From NCBI RefSeq assembly GCF_900155645.1, contig NZ_LT706985.1:1178001-1242000 (forward strand): 64,000 nucleotides of DNA, given 5' to 3'. Source of the DNA: Vaginimicrobium propionicum. GTDB lineage: Bacteria; Actinomycetota; Actinomycetes; Propionibacteriales; Propionibacteriaceae. Below, piece by piece: positions 1 through 8,739 of the stretch. The notes beneath the pieces were generated by a model that was not told the DNA's origin, ran no database searches, and worked only from the letters and a program-made list of their open reading frames with translations. Numbering within the stretch: position 1 is the first letter of the stretch; the number at the start of each line of letters is the position of its first letter. The translations under genes were made by a program, and so were the position numbers.

Positions 1-928
1 AGGCAGCATCCACACCTAGTTTTCTATCCTCGTCGATGACCCCGATGACTGGCACTTCTAACGTCTCTTCAACCAGTTGCGGATCCAAAGACCAAGCTGG
101 GGAACGTCGCACCACAACCTCAACATCAACCAGTTTCGCTTTGGCGAGCCTGGCTTTAGCGCTCAGCATGGGTTTAATGTCGCCTGCTACCACAACTAGG
201 CAGTTCGTCATCGCTACTTCAAGCACCCGATCGGCCGTACCAGCATCCAACACCACTAGATCATGGGTGCGCTGCAATGACCTAACGATGGCTTTTACTG
301 CATCAGAAGAAGGTAAACCAGGTGAAGCTCTCGAAGTAGACACCAAATCAACGCCAGTAGTATTCGGGAGCCGACCACTTAACTTACCTACATAACCGGT
401 AGCCGAGCTTAGGTCTGGCCAACGCCACCCTGGCTCACGTTCAGCCCCAAACAGTAGATCTAGCCCGCCGCCGTATTCGTCAAGCTCTACTAAAGCTACG
501 CTATGGTCAGCTTTGACAGCGCGTTGAGCAAGACCGGCAGCCAAGGTTGAGGCGCCGACTCCCCCAGACCCGCCCAACACTGCAACAGTTAAACAATTAT
601 TGCCAATATGAACTGTCGGCCCAGACATCAGTGAACTTAAGAAACTTGATTGATCCGGCAGCAATAAGGCTGGCGCCGCCAAGGGCACTGACCAAGCTAA
701 TAAGTCGCGCTGGTTTGTGCCGATCACGTGAGTGCCAACTTTGCCCTCTAGGCCAGCTCCAATAACCGAACTAGCCTGATCGGTGCCGATAAGGATTAAA
801 TTTGCTTGTCCCCAATATTTTTTAGCTTGATCGGCATGGGCAACTAAACGCGGTTGGACACCTAATGCAGCAGCCGCAGCCTGAACGCTCTGAGCTAAAA
901 GTGAATCACCAGTAACCACCAAAATCAC
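1..928 (-). CDS. ssd: Ssd/CpaE-like MinD-family protein (partial, C-terminus off left edge)
   Basis: An open frame reads leftward from a GTG at 928 to the window edge (309 codons, no stop), so the C-terminus is missing. Residues 1-105 form a receiver-like N-terminal region. A deviant Walker A, GGSGGVGAST, lies at about residues 119-128, followed by a MinD/ParA-like core with ALVELDEYGGGLDLL and VVLDAG. The lysine of the classical P-loop is absent, as is usual for the actinobacterial septum-site-determining protein (Ssd, Rv3660c type) and CpaE/TadZ relatives, which in many actinomycetes sit next to Tad pilus genes. Those neighbours would lie outside this window. The start is uncertain because no strong ribosome site precedes the GTG. 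The family call comes from motifs; septum versus pilus role is not decided. Confidence 0.75.
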   Translation of the reverse strand, partial: MILVVTGDSLLAQSVQAAAAALGVQPRLVAHADQAKKYWGQANLILIGTDQASSVIGAGLEGKVGTHVIGTNQRDLLAWSVPLAAPALLLPDQSSFLSSLMSGPTVHIGNNCLTVAVLGGSGGVGASTLAAGLAQRAVKADHSVALVELDEYGGGLDLLFGAEREPGWRWPDLSSATGYVGKLSGRLPNTTGVDLVSTSRASPGLPSSDAVKAIVRSLQRTHDLVVLDAGTADRVLEVAMTNCLVVVAGDIKPMLSAKARLAKAKLVDVEVVVRRSPAWSLDPQLVEETLEVPVIGVIDEDRKLGVDAA

Positions 929-968
929 ACTGAAAATATGGTCACCCAACCGAAAAAACGTCACGATT

Positions 969-1034
969 GTGGATAACTTTTTGGGTCGGATTTGCCACAA
1001 GTAGCTGGAGCACCTACCAGTTTCCTAAACTGGT
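969..1034. promoter_or_regulatory. Intergenic control region: DnaA-box-like site and 8-bp palindrome
   Basis: The gap between the divergent ssd-like and methyltransferase-like genes holds TGTGGATAAC at 969-978, the complement of a perfect DnaA box. It also holds a perfect inverted repeat, ACCAGTTT (1016-1023), 3-nt spacer, AAACTGGT (1027-1034), ending three bases before the GTG start at 1038. The palindrome could be an operator or a small 5' hairpin. Neither function is shown. Confidence 0.4.
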
Positions 1035-1037
1035 CGT

Positions 1038-1799
1038 GTGGGACTACGGTTTTCGCTTCCTAGAGCAGCTTTAGAGTGGCAAGTTGGCTCCGGACACTCA
1101 GTGTTGAGTCTTGGTGCCAACCTGCGCATAGTTGCCCCCCTACTTGAGGCAGACAATTTCGTGGTTAGCGTTGTGGACAACCAACCCGCATTATCGAGAT
1201 TGGTCACCACATATCGAGAGCAAGCAGCGGCGGGACGCCTAGTTGGCATTGCAGGAAAGATCACCTCATTGCCGATAGCTCCCCAAAGTTTCGACGTAGT
1301 TATGGTTAATCGTGCGTTACGTTCACACGTTGATCTAAAACCGGCTTTTATTGAGATTGCTAGCGCGCTCAGAGATGACGGGTGGGCTACCGGCTCTAGC
1401 CTTGAACGCGACGATAGCGTGCCTTGGGTATTTAGATTGACCCAGCTGCTGCGTAGTGTTGACGCTAATGCGATGACCGGCGACTTCACCGACCATCACC
1501 AAGAAGCCTTGCTAAACAGCAAATACTTCCCTTACCACGAGCGCCACGATTTCCGACTTTGGGTTTCCGCCACCCAAGACGATCTACTTGAAATGGTCAA
1601 TTCTCAGCCACAGGTAGCACAACTCGATGAGCCTGATCGCAAGGATTTAGTGGCGCAGGTGCGAAGCTTGAGCAATGATCGGCAATTGCGTCTGCCATAC
1701 GTGCTGCACTGTTGGCGAGCCTATGTCAACCAAAATGAACTAACTTGCCCGATCAGCTTGGATTCTGGGGCGATTAGATTTCGCCTTTCTGGGCACTAG
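1038..1799 (+). CDS. Class I SAM-dependent methyltransferase-like protein
   Basis: 253 residues from a GTG start. The N-terminal half resembles a Rossmann methyltransferase: SVLSLGANLRIVAPLL stands where motif I is expected, then VVSVVDNQPALSRL (motif II, acidic residue binding ribose), then SFDVVMVNRAL (motif IV/V) and a helix region as in Methyltransf_11 proteins. The glycine-rich loop is degenerate, with only one clear glycine, so SAM binding may be weak. Actinobacteria commonly carry such a protein near the Ssd and WhiB4 neighbourhood. The substrate is unknown. The C-terminal third has no motif I recognise. Confidence 0.55.
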   Translation: MGLRFSLPRAALEWQVGSGHSVLSLGANLRIVAPLLEADNFVVSVVDNQPALSRLVTTYREQAAAGRLVGIAGKITSLPIAPQSFDVVMVNRALRSHVDLKPAFIEIASALRDDGWATGSSLERDDSVPWVFRLTQLLRSVDANAMTGDFTDHHQEALLNSKYFPYHERHDFRLWVSATQDDLLEMVNSQPQVAQLDEPDRKDLVAQVRSLSNDRQLRLPYVLHCWRAYVNQNELTCPISLDSGAIRFRLSGH

Positions 1800-1886
1800 A
1801 GAGCTAGCTAAATCTCGCAACATCTGACTTTAGCAACTAGGCTGATGTGAAGAAGTTACTGCGCCAGGCGTGGAAGGAGATCTCGG

Positions 1887-2435
1887 ATGGCTGAACGCCA
1901 GTCGATCATGGACGCTATCGATCAGGTCAAGACCAGCGCCGGAAAAATGTTTAGCCAAATCGGTGATTTGGCTAAAGCAGAGCTGAAACCAGCCGCAAAG
2001 AACGCTGGCTTAGGTGCTGTTTTCGTTGTTGCGCTGGCTGTAGTAGCTGCCACAGCACTGTTCATTCTGTTACTGACTTGCGGTTTCGCGTTATCGATTA
2101 TCTATAATCAGGTGCTTGGACGATCCCCCATAACAGCGTTGACATTTGGTTTCTTAACTCTTTTTGTACTGTGCATCATATTGGTTGCCTTGTGCGCTAT
2201 AGCAGCCTGGAAACGTTTCAAGAAGGTACAAGGTCCGAAAGCAACTATTGCAGAAACTAAGGCGAGCCTGGGTGCCATCACTGACGCCATCAAGGCTGGC
2301 TTGAACGCTGAACCAGAACTCAGTAGCAAAGCGCAAGTTAAACCCGATTTAGTACCAGAGCAACAATCAGTTCCCCCAACCGCTCATAAACTCAGCAATT
2401 TCCGGGCTGACAAACCAAAAGGCATGTTCGACTAA
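1887..2435 (+). CDS. Phage holin family (Holin-X) membrane protein
   Basis: 182 residues from an ATG with a strong ribosome site (AAGGAGAT, 1875-1882). An N-terminal amphipathic segment (about 1-40, rich in Lys and Ala) is followed by two hydrophobic helices at about 42-72 and 86-110, then a polar tail. This is the pattern of the actinobacterial Holin-X family (PF07332, Phage_holin_3_6). Despite the name these are chromosomal membrane proteins of unknown role, and no lysis genes are nearby. It lies 87 bp after the methyltransferase-like gene in the same direction and may share its transcript. Confidence 0.75.
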   Translation: MAERQSIMDAIDQVKTSAGKMFSQIGDLAKAELKPAAKNAGLGAVFVVALAVVAATALFILLLTCGFALSIIYNQVLGRSPITALTFGFLTLFVLCIILVALCAIAAWKRFKKVQGPKATIAETKASLGAITDAIKAGLNAEPELSSKAQVKPDLVPEQQSVPPTAHKLSNFRADKPKGMFD

Positions 2436-2459
2436 CCTAGGAGATTCGGCTAGGGTCGG

Positions 2460-2639
2460 TTAGCTTTCATCCACTAGCTCACGCTTGAAGTAACCAACTA
2501 AAGAGTCCGGATTCGGGCCAGGCACTAGCTGTACTAGTTCCCAGCCCTCAGATCCGAAATTATTCAGCAGCTGTTGAGCTATGTGGCTAATTATCGGGGC
2601 AGTGAAATACTCCCAGCGAGTTATTTTCGAGGTATCCAT
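2460..2639 (-). CDS. Small DUF4177-like protein
   Basis: A 59-residue frame from the ATG at 2639 to the TAA at 2460. It contains TRWEYFTAPI, then GSEGWELVQLVPGPN, then GYFKREL. The W-E-Y start, the GWELV turn and the closing FKR strand match the small DUF4177 fold, and a DUF4177 gene lies close to whiB4 in mycobacteria (Rv3678A). It follows whiB on the same strand, 53 bp downstream of the whiB stop, with a hairpin between them. Function is unknown. Confidence 0.7.
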   Translation of the reverse strand: MDTSKITRWEYFTAPIISHIAQQLLNNFGSEGWELVQLVPGPNPDSLVGYFKRELVDES

Positions 2640-2643
2640 GGCG

Positions 2644-2662
2644 CCTAGCCTAGCGGGCTAGG
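2644..2662 (-). terminator. Hairpin between whiB and the DUF4177 gene
   Basis: CCTAGCC (2644-2650) and GGCTAGG (2656-2662) pair over seven bases around a 5-nt loop, just downstream of the whiB stop and five bases before the DUF4177 start. There is no U-run on the minus strand, so this is more likely an attenuating or RNA-stabilising stem than a full terminator. Confidence 0.4.
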
Positions 2663-2692
2663 ACGAGATTCCATCGTCTCTACCTCGACCGG

Positions 2693-3055
2693 TTAGCGAC
2701 GCCCGAGAATGGTTACTTGAGTCGCGATATAACTAGTACCGTCTGGATGATCAAACCTGCGATCAACCACGCGTACGCAACTTTCGTCAGCTTCAGCGGC
2801 AGCTTCGAGCACCTTTGCCCAAGACTCCACATCAGGACGGCTACGAAGCACCTGTCGGCGTTCGCGCTCAGTTAATCCGCCCCACACCCCCCATTCAATG
2901 CGGTTATCTAAGGCTTCTGCTAGACACTGCGTGCGCACTGGGCAGCCGCTGCAAATGGCCTTCGCTCTTTTTTGATCTTTGCCTTCGGGGAACAGCGCAT
3001 CATTCATTCCCCGGCATTTCGCCATTAGTTGCCAATCATCTGGGGTGGCAGACAT
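2693..3055 (-). CDS. whiB4: WhiB-family iron-sulfur transcriptional regulator (WhiB4-type)
   Basis: 120 residues when started at the ATG at 3055, which has AAGGAG nine bases upstream; a longer frame to 3073 lacks that support. Four cysteines (C14, C35, C38, C44, with CxxC and CxxxxxC spacing) bind the [4Fe-4S] cluster. The GVWGG turn follows near residues 56-60, then a basic stretch (ERERRQVLRSR). WhiB proteins bind sigma factor region 4 and DNA and respond to redox or nitric oxide. Divergent transcription from ponA2 reproduces the mycobacterial whiB4-ponA2 arrangement, and this context is the reason for choosing the WhiB4 subtype. Confidence 0.88.
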   Translation of the reverse strand: MSATPDDWQLMAKCRGMNDALFPEGKDQKRAKAICSGCPVRTQCLAEALDNRIEWGVWGGLTERERRQVLRSRPDVESWAKVLEAAAEADESCVRVVDRRFDHPDGTSYIATQVTILGRR

Positions 3056-3300
3056 CAAGACCGCTCCTTCCATGGCGACGAATACGTCGACCGAGAGACT
3101 CGGACCTCGTCAGTGAGGCAATACCCAAGTTACACCTTGTTAGCGATTATTAACAGCCCCCTGCGGGGAGTGAGAAACGCCAACTCTATACCCCTGCAGT
3201 CCCTTGTTTAACGAGGCAAAATATGCTAAGCCGCTTTTTCTAGGGAAAGTGTAGCCATCTAGTTAGCGTCCTTACAGATAAGTAACGTACCCTGGTAGTC

Positions 3301-5529
3301 ATGAGTTCTAGCGGCGAAACTAAACTCTCTCGTTCCATTATGTTCGTCTCGATTAGTTTGCTAATCGGCGTGCTAGTGGCTGGCTTGGCTGTGCCTATAA
3401 CTGCGCTAGTCGCCGGACTGACGAAAACAGCTTCGGCTAGTCTCAAGCAGATGCCTGCTGACTTGACGGTACCGCCTCAGCTCGAAGGCTCCACAGTCTT
3501 GTTGTCGGATGGCTCAGTTTTGACGAATTTCTTTGATCAAGACCGCAAATATGTGCCGCTGGATCAAATTTCTAAAACCATGCAGGATGCCCAGATTGCT
3601 ATCGAAGATCACCGTTTCTTCGAACATGGCGCACTAGATTTCAAGTCTGTCGTTAGGGCGGCATTAGGGAATGCGGCCTCTGGCGGTGTTAGTGGCGGCG
3701 GATCAACCCTAACCCAGCAGTACATAAAGTTGGTGCGCCAGCAGTTGTGCAATAACGAACCCACCTGTGTTGCCGAAGTAACCGCACCTAAACTTGATCG
3801 CAAAGTGTTAGAGATGCGCTATGCGGTTGCACTAGAACAGAAATTGACTAAACACGAAATTTTGGAACGCTACCTCAATATCGCCTACTACGGTGATGGC
3901 GCTTACGGCGTACAGTCGGCGGCTCAACACTATTTTGGGGTCAATGCGGCCGACCTGGATTTAGCACAGTCAGCATTATTAGCCGGGCTTGTACAAAACC
4001 CGTCAAACTCGGATCCGGTCAATAACCCAGACGCCGCACTAGCCAGGCGTCACGATGTGCTTAACGCTATGGTCACCTACCAAAATCTTGACCAAGCGGA
4101 AGCAGACGCAGCCAATCAGGTGGAATTCGACCCGTCAAAGGTCAGCTCTAGGGTGAATGGTTGTGTCGGAACACGCTACCCATTCGTTTGTCAGTTTGCC
4201 CAAAATGTTTTGTTGAGCGATCAGATGCCAGGCCTAGGTAGTAACCCTACTGAACGTGAGGAAACTCTTAAACGAGCCGGTTTAACGATTACTTTGACCG
4301 TTGATCCGCGCATTCAAGACGCCGCGCAGTCAGCGGTCAGCTCGGTGGTCGGGCCACAAGATGCGCCGATTGCGGTAGCCGATACTGTCGAGCCAAGCAC
4401 TGGACGAATCATCGCTATGGCTCAGTCTCGTTCGGTTATGGGCACGGATAAAGCTGCTGGCGAAACCTTCTACAACTATTCGGTCAGCCACGACATGGGC
4501 GGTAACGAAGGTTTCACCATGGGATCTACGTTCAAAACTTTCGCGGCTGCTGCTGCCATTCAGCAGGGTCACTACCCCGATACCACCTGGTATGACGTGC
4601 AGCGAACACAGTCTTGGAATGGGCGTTCCTTCAAAGACTGCGAGGACAAAACTATTGTTTTGAACGATAATCCGCCGTGGACTACCACTAATGCCGTCTA
4701 CAGCCACTCTTCAGGACGATTCAACATGGTTGACGGCATGATGTGGTCGGTCAACAACTACTGGGTGAACGTCACCTTGGATAACGGCCCATGCCGTACC
4801 GCTGATATGGCTGAACGAGCAGGAGTTCAGTTGGCTTGGCCTAGAGATCTTGGCGGGTATGGTGAGCACCTGCGCGATTATGGACGACTACCCGCTTTCG
4901 TGCTGGGTTCTGCAGACGTCACTGTACTATCAATGGCTACGGCATATGGCACTTTCGGCAATCGTGGTATTCGCTGTTTACCGATCATTTTAGACAAGGT
5001 AACTAACAAGGATGGCTCCGAGGTTCCAGTTCCTAGCGCAGACTGCCAGCAAACTATCGACGCGAAAGTCGCTGATGGCGTCAACTATGTGCTGAAAGCC
5101 GTACAAACTAGGGGTCTTTCTGCGAATGCGTATATTCCTAACGGCATTGACCAGGCGTCAAAAACTGGTACCGCTGACGATTCTAAATCTGCGGTAGCTT
5201 TCGTCGGCTATACCCCTTACTACTCCACAGCAGTAGCCATCGCTGGTGATACCGCTAATGACAAGTGGCTAGCCACACCAGAAGCTCAACGAAACGTTGC
5301 GGCAGAGTATTTGACCCCGCTAAATGGCCCGCTGGGTTGGCGTGATGCTGGAATAATCTGGAAACCACTAATGCAGGCTGCCTTGGAAGGCAAAGAGCCA
5401 GCTACTTTCGAGCCGTGGTCGCCGCCTGGCCCGGTGGTGCCCACTTGGAATAATTCGACAATTGATACGCGCAAACCTTCGGCCACTCCTCGACCGGATG
5501 GCTCATCAACCCCACAATCTAACCGCTAA
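3301..5529 (+). CDS. ponA2: Bifunctional penicillin-binding protein (PonA2-type class A PBP)
   Basis: 742 residues. It has a short cytoplasmic N-terminus and one membrane helix at about 13-40. The glycosyltransferase-51 domain carries EDHRFFEHG (catalytic Glu102), GGSTLTQQ (135-140) and the EKLTKHEILERYLN-type helix. The transpeptidase domain carries STFK (Ser409, Lys412), SVNN (483-486) and KTG (621-623), so all three catalytic motifs are intact. It polymerises lipid II and cross-links peptidoglycan outside the membrane. The C-terminus is a Pro/Ser/Thr-rich tail, and I see no PASTA domain, unlike mycobacterial PonA2. The stop overlaps the next start (TAATG). Confidence 0.93.
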   Translation: MSSSGETKLSRSIMFVSISLLIGVLVAGLAVPITALVAGLTKTASASLKQMPADLTVPPQLEGSTVLLSDGSVLTNFFDQDRKYVPLDQISKTMQDAQIAIEDHRFFEHGALDFKSVVRAALGNAASGGVSGGGSTLTQQYIKLVRQQLCNNEPTCVAEVTAPKLDRKVLEMRYAVALEQKLTKHEILERYLNIAYYGDGAYGVQSAAQHYFGVNAADLDLAQSALLAGLVQNPSNSDPVNNPDAALARRHDVLNAMVTYQNLDQAEADAANQVEFDPSKVSSRVNGCVGTRYPFVCQFAQNVLLSDQMPGLGSNPTEREETLKRAGLTITLTVDPRIQDAAQSAVSSVVGPQDAPIAVADTVEPSTGRIIAMAQSRSVMGTDKAAGETFYNYSVSHDMGGNEGFTMGSTFKTFAAAAAIQQGHYPDTTWYDVQRTQSWNGRSFKDCEDKTIVLNDNPPWTTTNAVYSHSSGRFNMVDGMMWSVNNYWVNVTLDNGPCRTADMAERAGVQLAWPRDLGGYGEHLRDYGRLPAFVLGSADVTVLSMATAYGTFGNRGIRCLPIILDKVTNKDGSEVPVPSADCQQTIDAKVADGVNYVLKAVQTRGLSANAYIPNGIDQASKTGTADDSKSAVAFVGYTPYYSTAVAIAGDTANDKWLATPEAQRNVAAEYLTPLNGPLGWRDAGIIWKPLMQAALEGKEPATFEPWSPPGPVVPTWNNSTIDTRKPSATPRPDGSSTPQSNR

Positions 5530-6413
5530 TGAGAGCAATCAATTTAGCGGCATGGACGCTAGCCGCAGGCACCGGGGCGCTAGTGGGCGCATTAGCAGAA
5601 GCAGAATTTGGTTTCGTTCTACGCCATCAAAACGTGCCGGTATTAAAACCTGGTAGCCCCAATGTCAAGGTCTTGCACATCTCAGACATTCACTTGATGC
5701 CTTATCAAAAACACAAAATAGCGTTCTTGCGTCGACTATCGACATTGACACCGGACTTGGTGATAAATACTGGTGACAATATTTGCTCTAACGAGGCAAT
5801 CGATGTGCTGATTGACGCTCTAGGACCGCTATTGGATGTGCCTGGCGCGTTTGTTTTCGGCGGCAATGACTATTTTGGTCCCGTATTCAAGAATCCCCTC
5901 CAATACTTGTTCTCCCATTCAAAGCCACCGAAGAAAGCCCCTGAATTGGACTGGCGAGGCTTACGCGACGCATTTACTGCCCATAATTGGCAGGATTTGA
6001 ATAATCATTCAGCAATGGTGAAGACCTCAAAAGGTTTAATTGAGCTGCGCGGTACCGGTGACGCACATATCGGGGCTGACTTCTATAAAGCCGTTAGCAG
6101 CTCGCCAGCACAAGACACGCTGCTCAACATCGGAGTCACGCACGCACCTTATCGCCGAATTCTCGATGATTTCGTTAACGACGGTATGGAAATGATTTTT
6201 GCCGGCCACACGCATGGTGGCCAAGTTTGTCTGCCGATAAACCGAGCGCTAGTGGCAAACTGTGATCTGCCTCTCGATCAGGCCAGCGGGCTAAGCACAT
6301 GGGGTAACATCCCACTTCATGTTTCGGCAGGTATAGGCACTAACCCATTCACGCCGATCAGACTGTTTTGCCGTCCAGAAGCAACATTGTTGACCTTGAC
6401 CGAGGCCGCATAG
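5529..6413 (+). CDS. Calcineurin-like metallophosphoesterase
   Basis: 294 residues, overlapping ponA2 by one base (TAATG), so probably translationally coupled. A hydrophobic N-terminal segment (about 5-25) is followed by the phosphoesterase motif series: SDIHL (Asp53, His55), TGDN (81-84), GGNDYF, GVTHAP and FAGHTHGGQ near residue 225. These are the five metal-binding blocks of the YkuE-like family. The homologue in mycobacteria (Rv3683) also follows ponA2. Substrate is unknown; envelope lipid or nucleotide phosphoesters are plausible from context only. Confidence 0.85.
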   Translation: MRAINLAAWTLAAGTGALVGALAEAEFGFVLRHQNVPVLKPGSPNVKVLHISDIHLMPYQKHKIAFLRRLSTLTPDLVINTGDNICSNEAIDVLIDALGPLLDVPGAFVFGGNDYFGPVFKNPLQYLFSHSKPPKKAPELDWRGLRDAFTAHNWQDLNNHSAMVKTSKGLIELRGTGDAHIGADFYKAVSSSPAQDTLLNIGVTHAPYRRILDDFVNDGMEMIFAGHTHGGQVCLPINRALVANCDLPLDQASGLSTWGNIPLHVSAGIGTNPFTPIRLFCRPEATLLTLTEAA

Positions 6414-6490
6414 GTTCGGCATCGATTTGGCTAATCGAGGGCAAACTGAGATAGACTGGCCGACGGTTGCCACAAGGTGGCCAACATAAT

Positions 6491-7073
<583 letters not shown>

Positions 7074-7139
7074 TTAATCAAGCTGCGTTTTAAGAAAGTT
7101 TTTGGTTTCCGCACATTGCAGACATAGCTGAAATCAACA

Positions 7140-7179
7140 AAGTGCCCGGAGTATCGCTTTATCGACACACCGGGCACTT
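7140..7179 (-). terminator. Terminator of the LPKSG secreted-protein gene
   Basis: AAGTGCCCGG (7140-7149) and CCGGGCACTT (7170-7179) form a perfect 10-bp stem with a 20-nt loop, 19 bp downstream of the stop at 7199 on the minus strand. The following minus-strand bases are moderately T-rich. Confidence 0.6.
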
Positions 7180-7198
7180 AATCAATAGGGTTTACAAA

Positions 7199-8680
7199 TT
7201 AGCAGCCTGATTTAGGTAGTTTCTTCGCTTTCACGATAACGCTCGGGCTAGCTGACGGCTTGGCATCTTTTGCGTAAGTGATTTGCCAAGCCACATTAAC
7301 CCCTGGCTGAGCGTAAGTGAGGCTGGCGTTAGATAGATCTGCTTGGCTCAGCCCAAGATCCTCCAACGTCACTCCTTTAGTTAACAGTTGCCAGGTAGCA
7401 GTGAAACCTTCTGCCTTTGGGGCAGACAAAGTTACCGCAGCTCCTGGAGCAATCGCTGGCGTTGTGGTGCCTAGCGCATTCGCCAGCGCATACTCACCGT
7501 GCTTTACTGAAATATGTTTAGCGGCAATAACCTCGTCGGTCGCTACACCATCAACCTCGACAGAAGTCTTTGCCTCATCCGCATTTTCGACCGCCACATC
7601 AACAGTATTAACCTGGCCAACAGTCACCGATCCTGCCGGGGATTTACCGTCACTCTCGCCGCGGAACAGCCCGAAAGCCCATTCCCCTTGGATAGAGCTA
7701 ATGTGTGACGTGTTAACCGGATCTAGCACCCCAATAAGCGCACCTTCGGCAGCTTTCGGTTCGCATGCTAAATAAACTTTGTCGGTTTCAACCATAGGTT
7801 TGTAAGTGACATTACCCTTACCGGAATAGGTGCACGTCCCTTTATCACTAGCAATGATGGCGGCATTTTGATTCGCCACTAGATTCACCGTGCCAGTGGT
7901 GTCAAAAGTGACATTTGAACCGGCGCCCATTACCCAAATAGGCAGGCTCATAACCGACGATGGAGCATCAAGGTTGATATTGAGTGACGCGTTTCCAGTA
8001 ACGAAAAGACCAGAATCTGTCGTTACTTCTACACCTTTCAGTTTTGGCGCTGTCAACCCGTTGCCATTGTTGTAGTCGTCAACGTTTTCTTGGGTGATCG
8101 TGCCAGTGATATTAATGGTGCCTTTGGTCAGCTCAACCTTATTGGCTGATTCGACAGCGATACCGGCCAAATCAGCCATGACTTTCATGTCTTGGCTATA
8201 GAAAGCCTTTGGGTGCAAGTTCAGAATTGCCGAATCATCAGCACCCTCAAAGACGACATTCCCTTTACCAGCAAAGATTTGAATCCCGGCAATAATGGCA
8301 TCGCTGCGGGCTGTCGCCGACAGTGTGTTGTTGCCCTCAAACTTGATCGTCAACTGCTGATCAGAAGTCATTCCACCTAGATAAATACCTAACCCGGTTC
8401 GGCGCTGGTGGGTGGCATCCTCTTCAGTTGGTTTAGTGACGTTGTAGGCGGAATCGTCGTAATTGCGTAAAGTCAAAGTACGCGTTGCAGCGTCCCAACC
8501 CCAACCATTTTCGCCATCCGCCAAGGGGACCGATGGTGAATCAGCGGTCAACATTGTCGTGGTTTTGCCCGGCAAATCGGCTGGCCCGGCAGCATTAGCT
8601 GGAGTCGCAGCCAGCGTCGCTCCTAAACCGACCACGATCGCAGTTGCCACTGAAGCAAGCCGCTGCATCGTTTTCAACAT
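7199..8680 (-). CDS. Secreted beta-helix-type protein ending at an LPKSG motif
   Basis: 493 residues from the ATG at 8680, chosen because AGGAAGGG precedes it; the longer frame to 8719 lacks a ribosome site. A signal peptide (residues 1-30, cleavage near ANA-AG) is followed by a domain of the kind seen in surface proteins with GWGWDAATRTLTLRNY and many short strand repeats such as LTIKFEGNNTLSA and GNVVFEGADDS, suggesting a beta-solenoid. The last residues are KKLPKSGC and then stop. LPKSG is the sorting-like motif also used by the surface protein at 54326-56725, but here the membrane helix and basic tail that should follow are missing. The protein may be released, anchored through the terminal Cys, or be a truncated allele. 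Its product role is unknown. Confidence 0.75.
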   Translation of the reverse strand: MLKTMQRLASVATAIVVGLGATLAATPANAAGPADLPGKTTTMLTADSPSVPLADGENGWGWDAATRTLTLRNYDDSAYNVTKPTEEDATHQRRTGLGIYLGGMTSDQQLTIKFEGNNTLSATARSDAIIAGIQIFAGKGNVVFEGADDSAILNLHPKAFYSQDMKVMADLAGIAVESANKVELTKGTINITGTITQENVDDYNNGNGLTAPKLKGVEVTTDSGLFVTGNASLNINLDAPSSVMSLPIWVMGAGSNVTFDTTGTVNLVANQNAAIIASDKGTCTYSGKGNVTYKPMVETDKVYLACEPKAAEGALIGVLDPVNTSHISSIQGEWAFGLFRGESDGKSPAGSVTVGQVNTVDVAVENADEAKTSVEVDGVATDEVIAAKHISVKHGEYALANALGTTTPAIAPGAAVTLSAPKAEGFTATWQLLTKGVTLEDLGLSQADLSNASLTYAQPGVNVAWQITYAKDAKPSASPSVIVKAKKLPKSGC

Positions 8681-8739
8681 CAATATCCCTTCCTCACAAT
8701 AGGCACTAACAAGCCTCATATTTTATGGCTCAAAAAATA

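Noticed and set aside
1887-2435. Holin annotation as evidence of a prophage
   Set aside because: Holin-X proteins are chromosomal in most actinobacteria, and no phage genes surround it.
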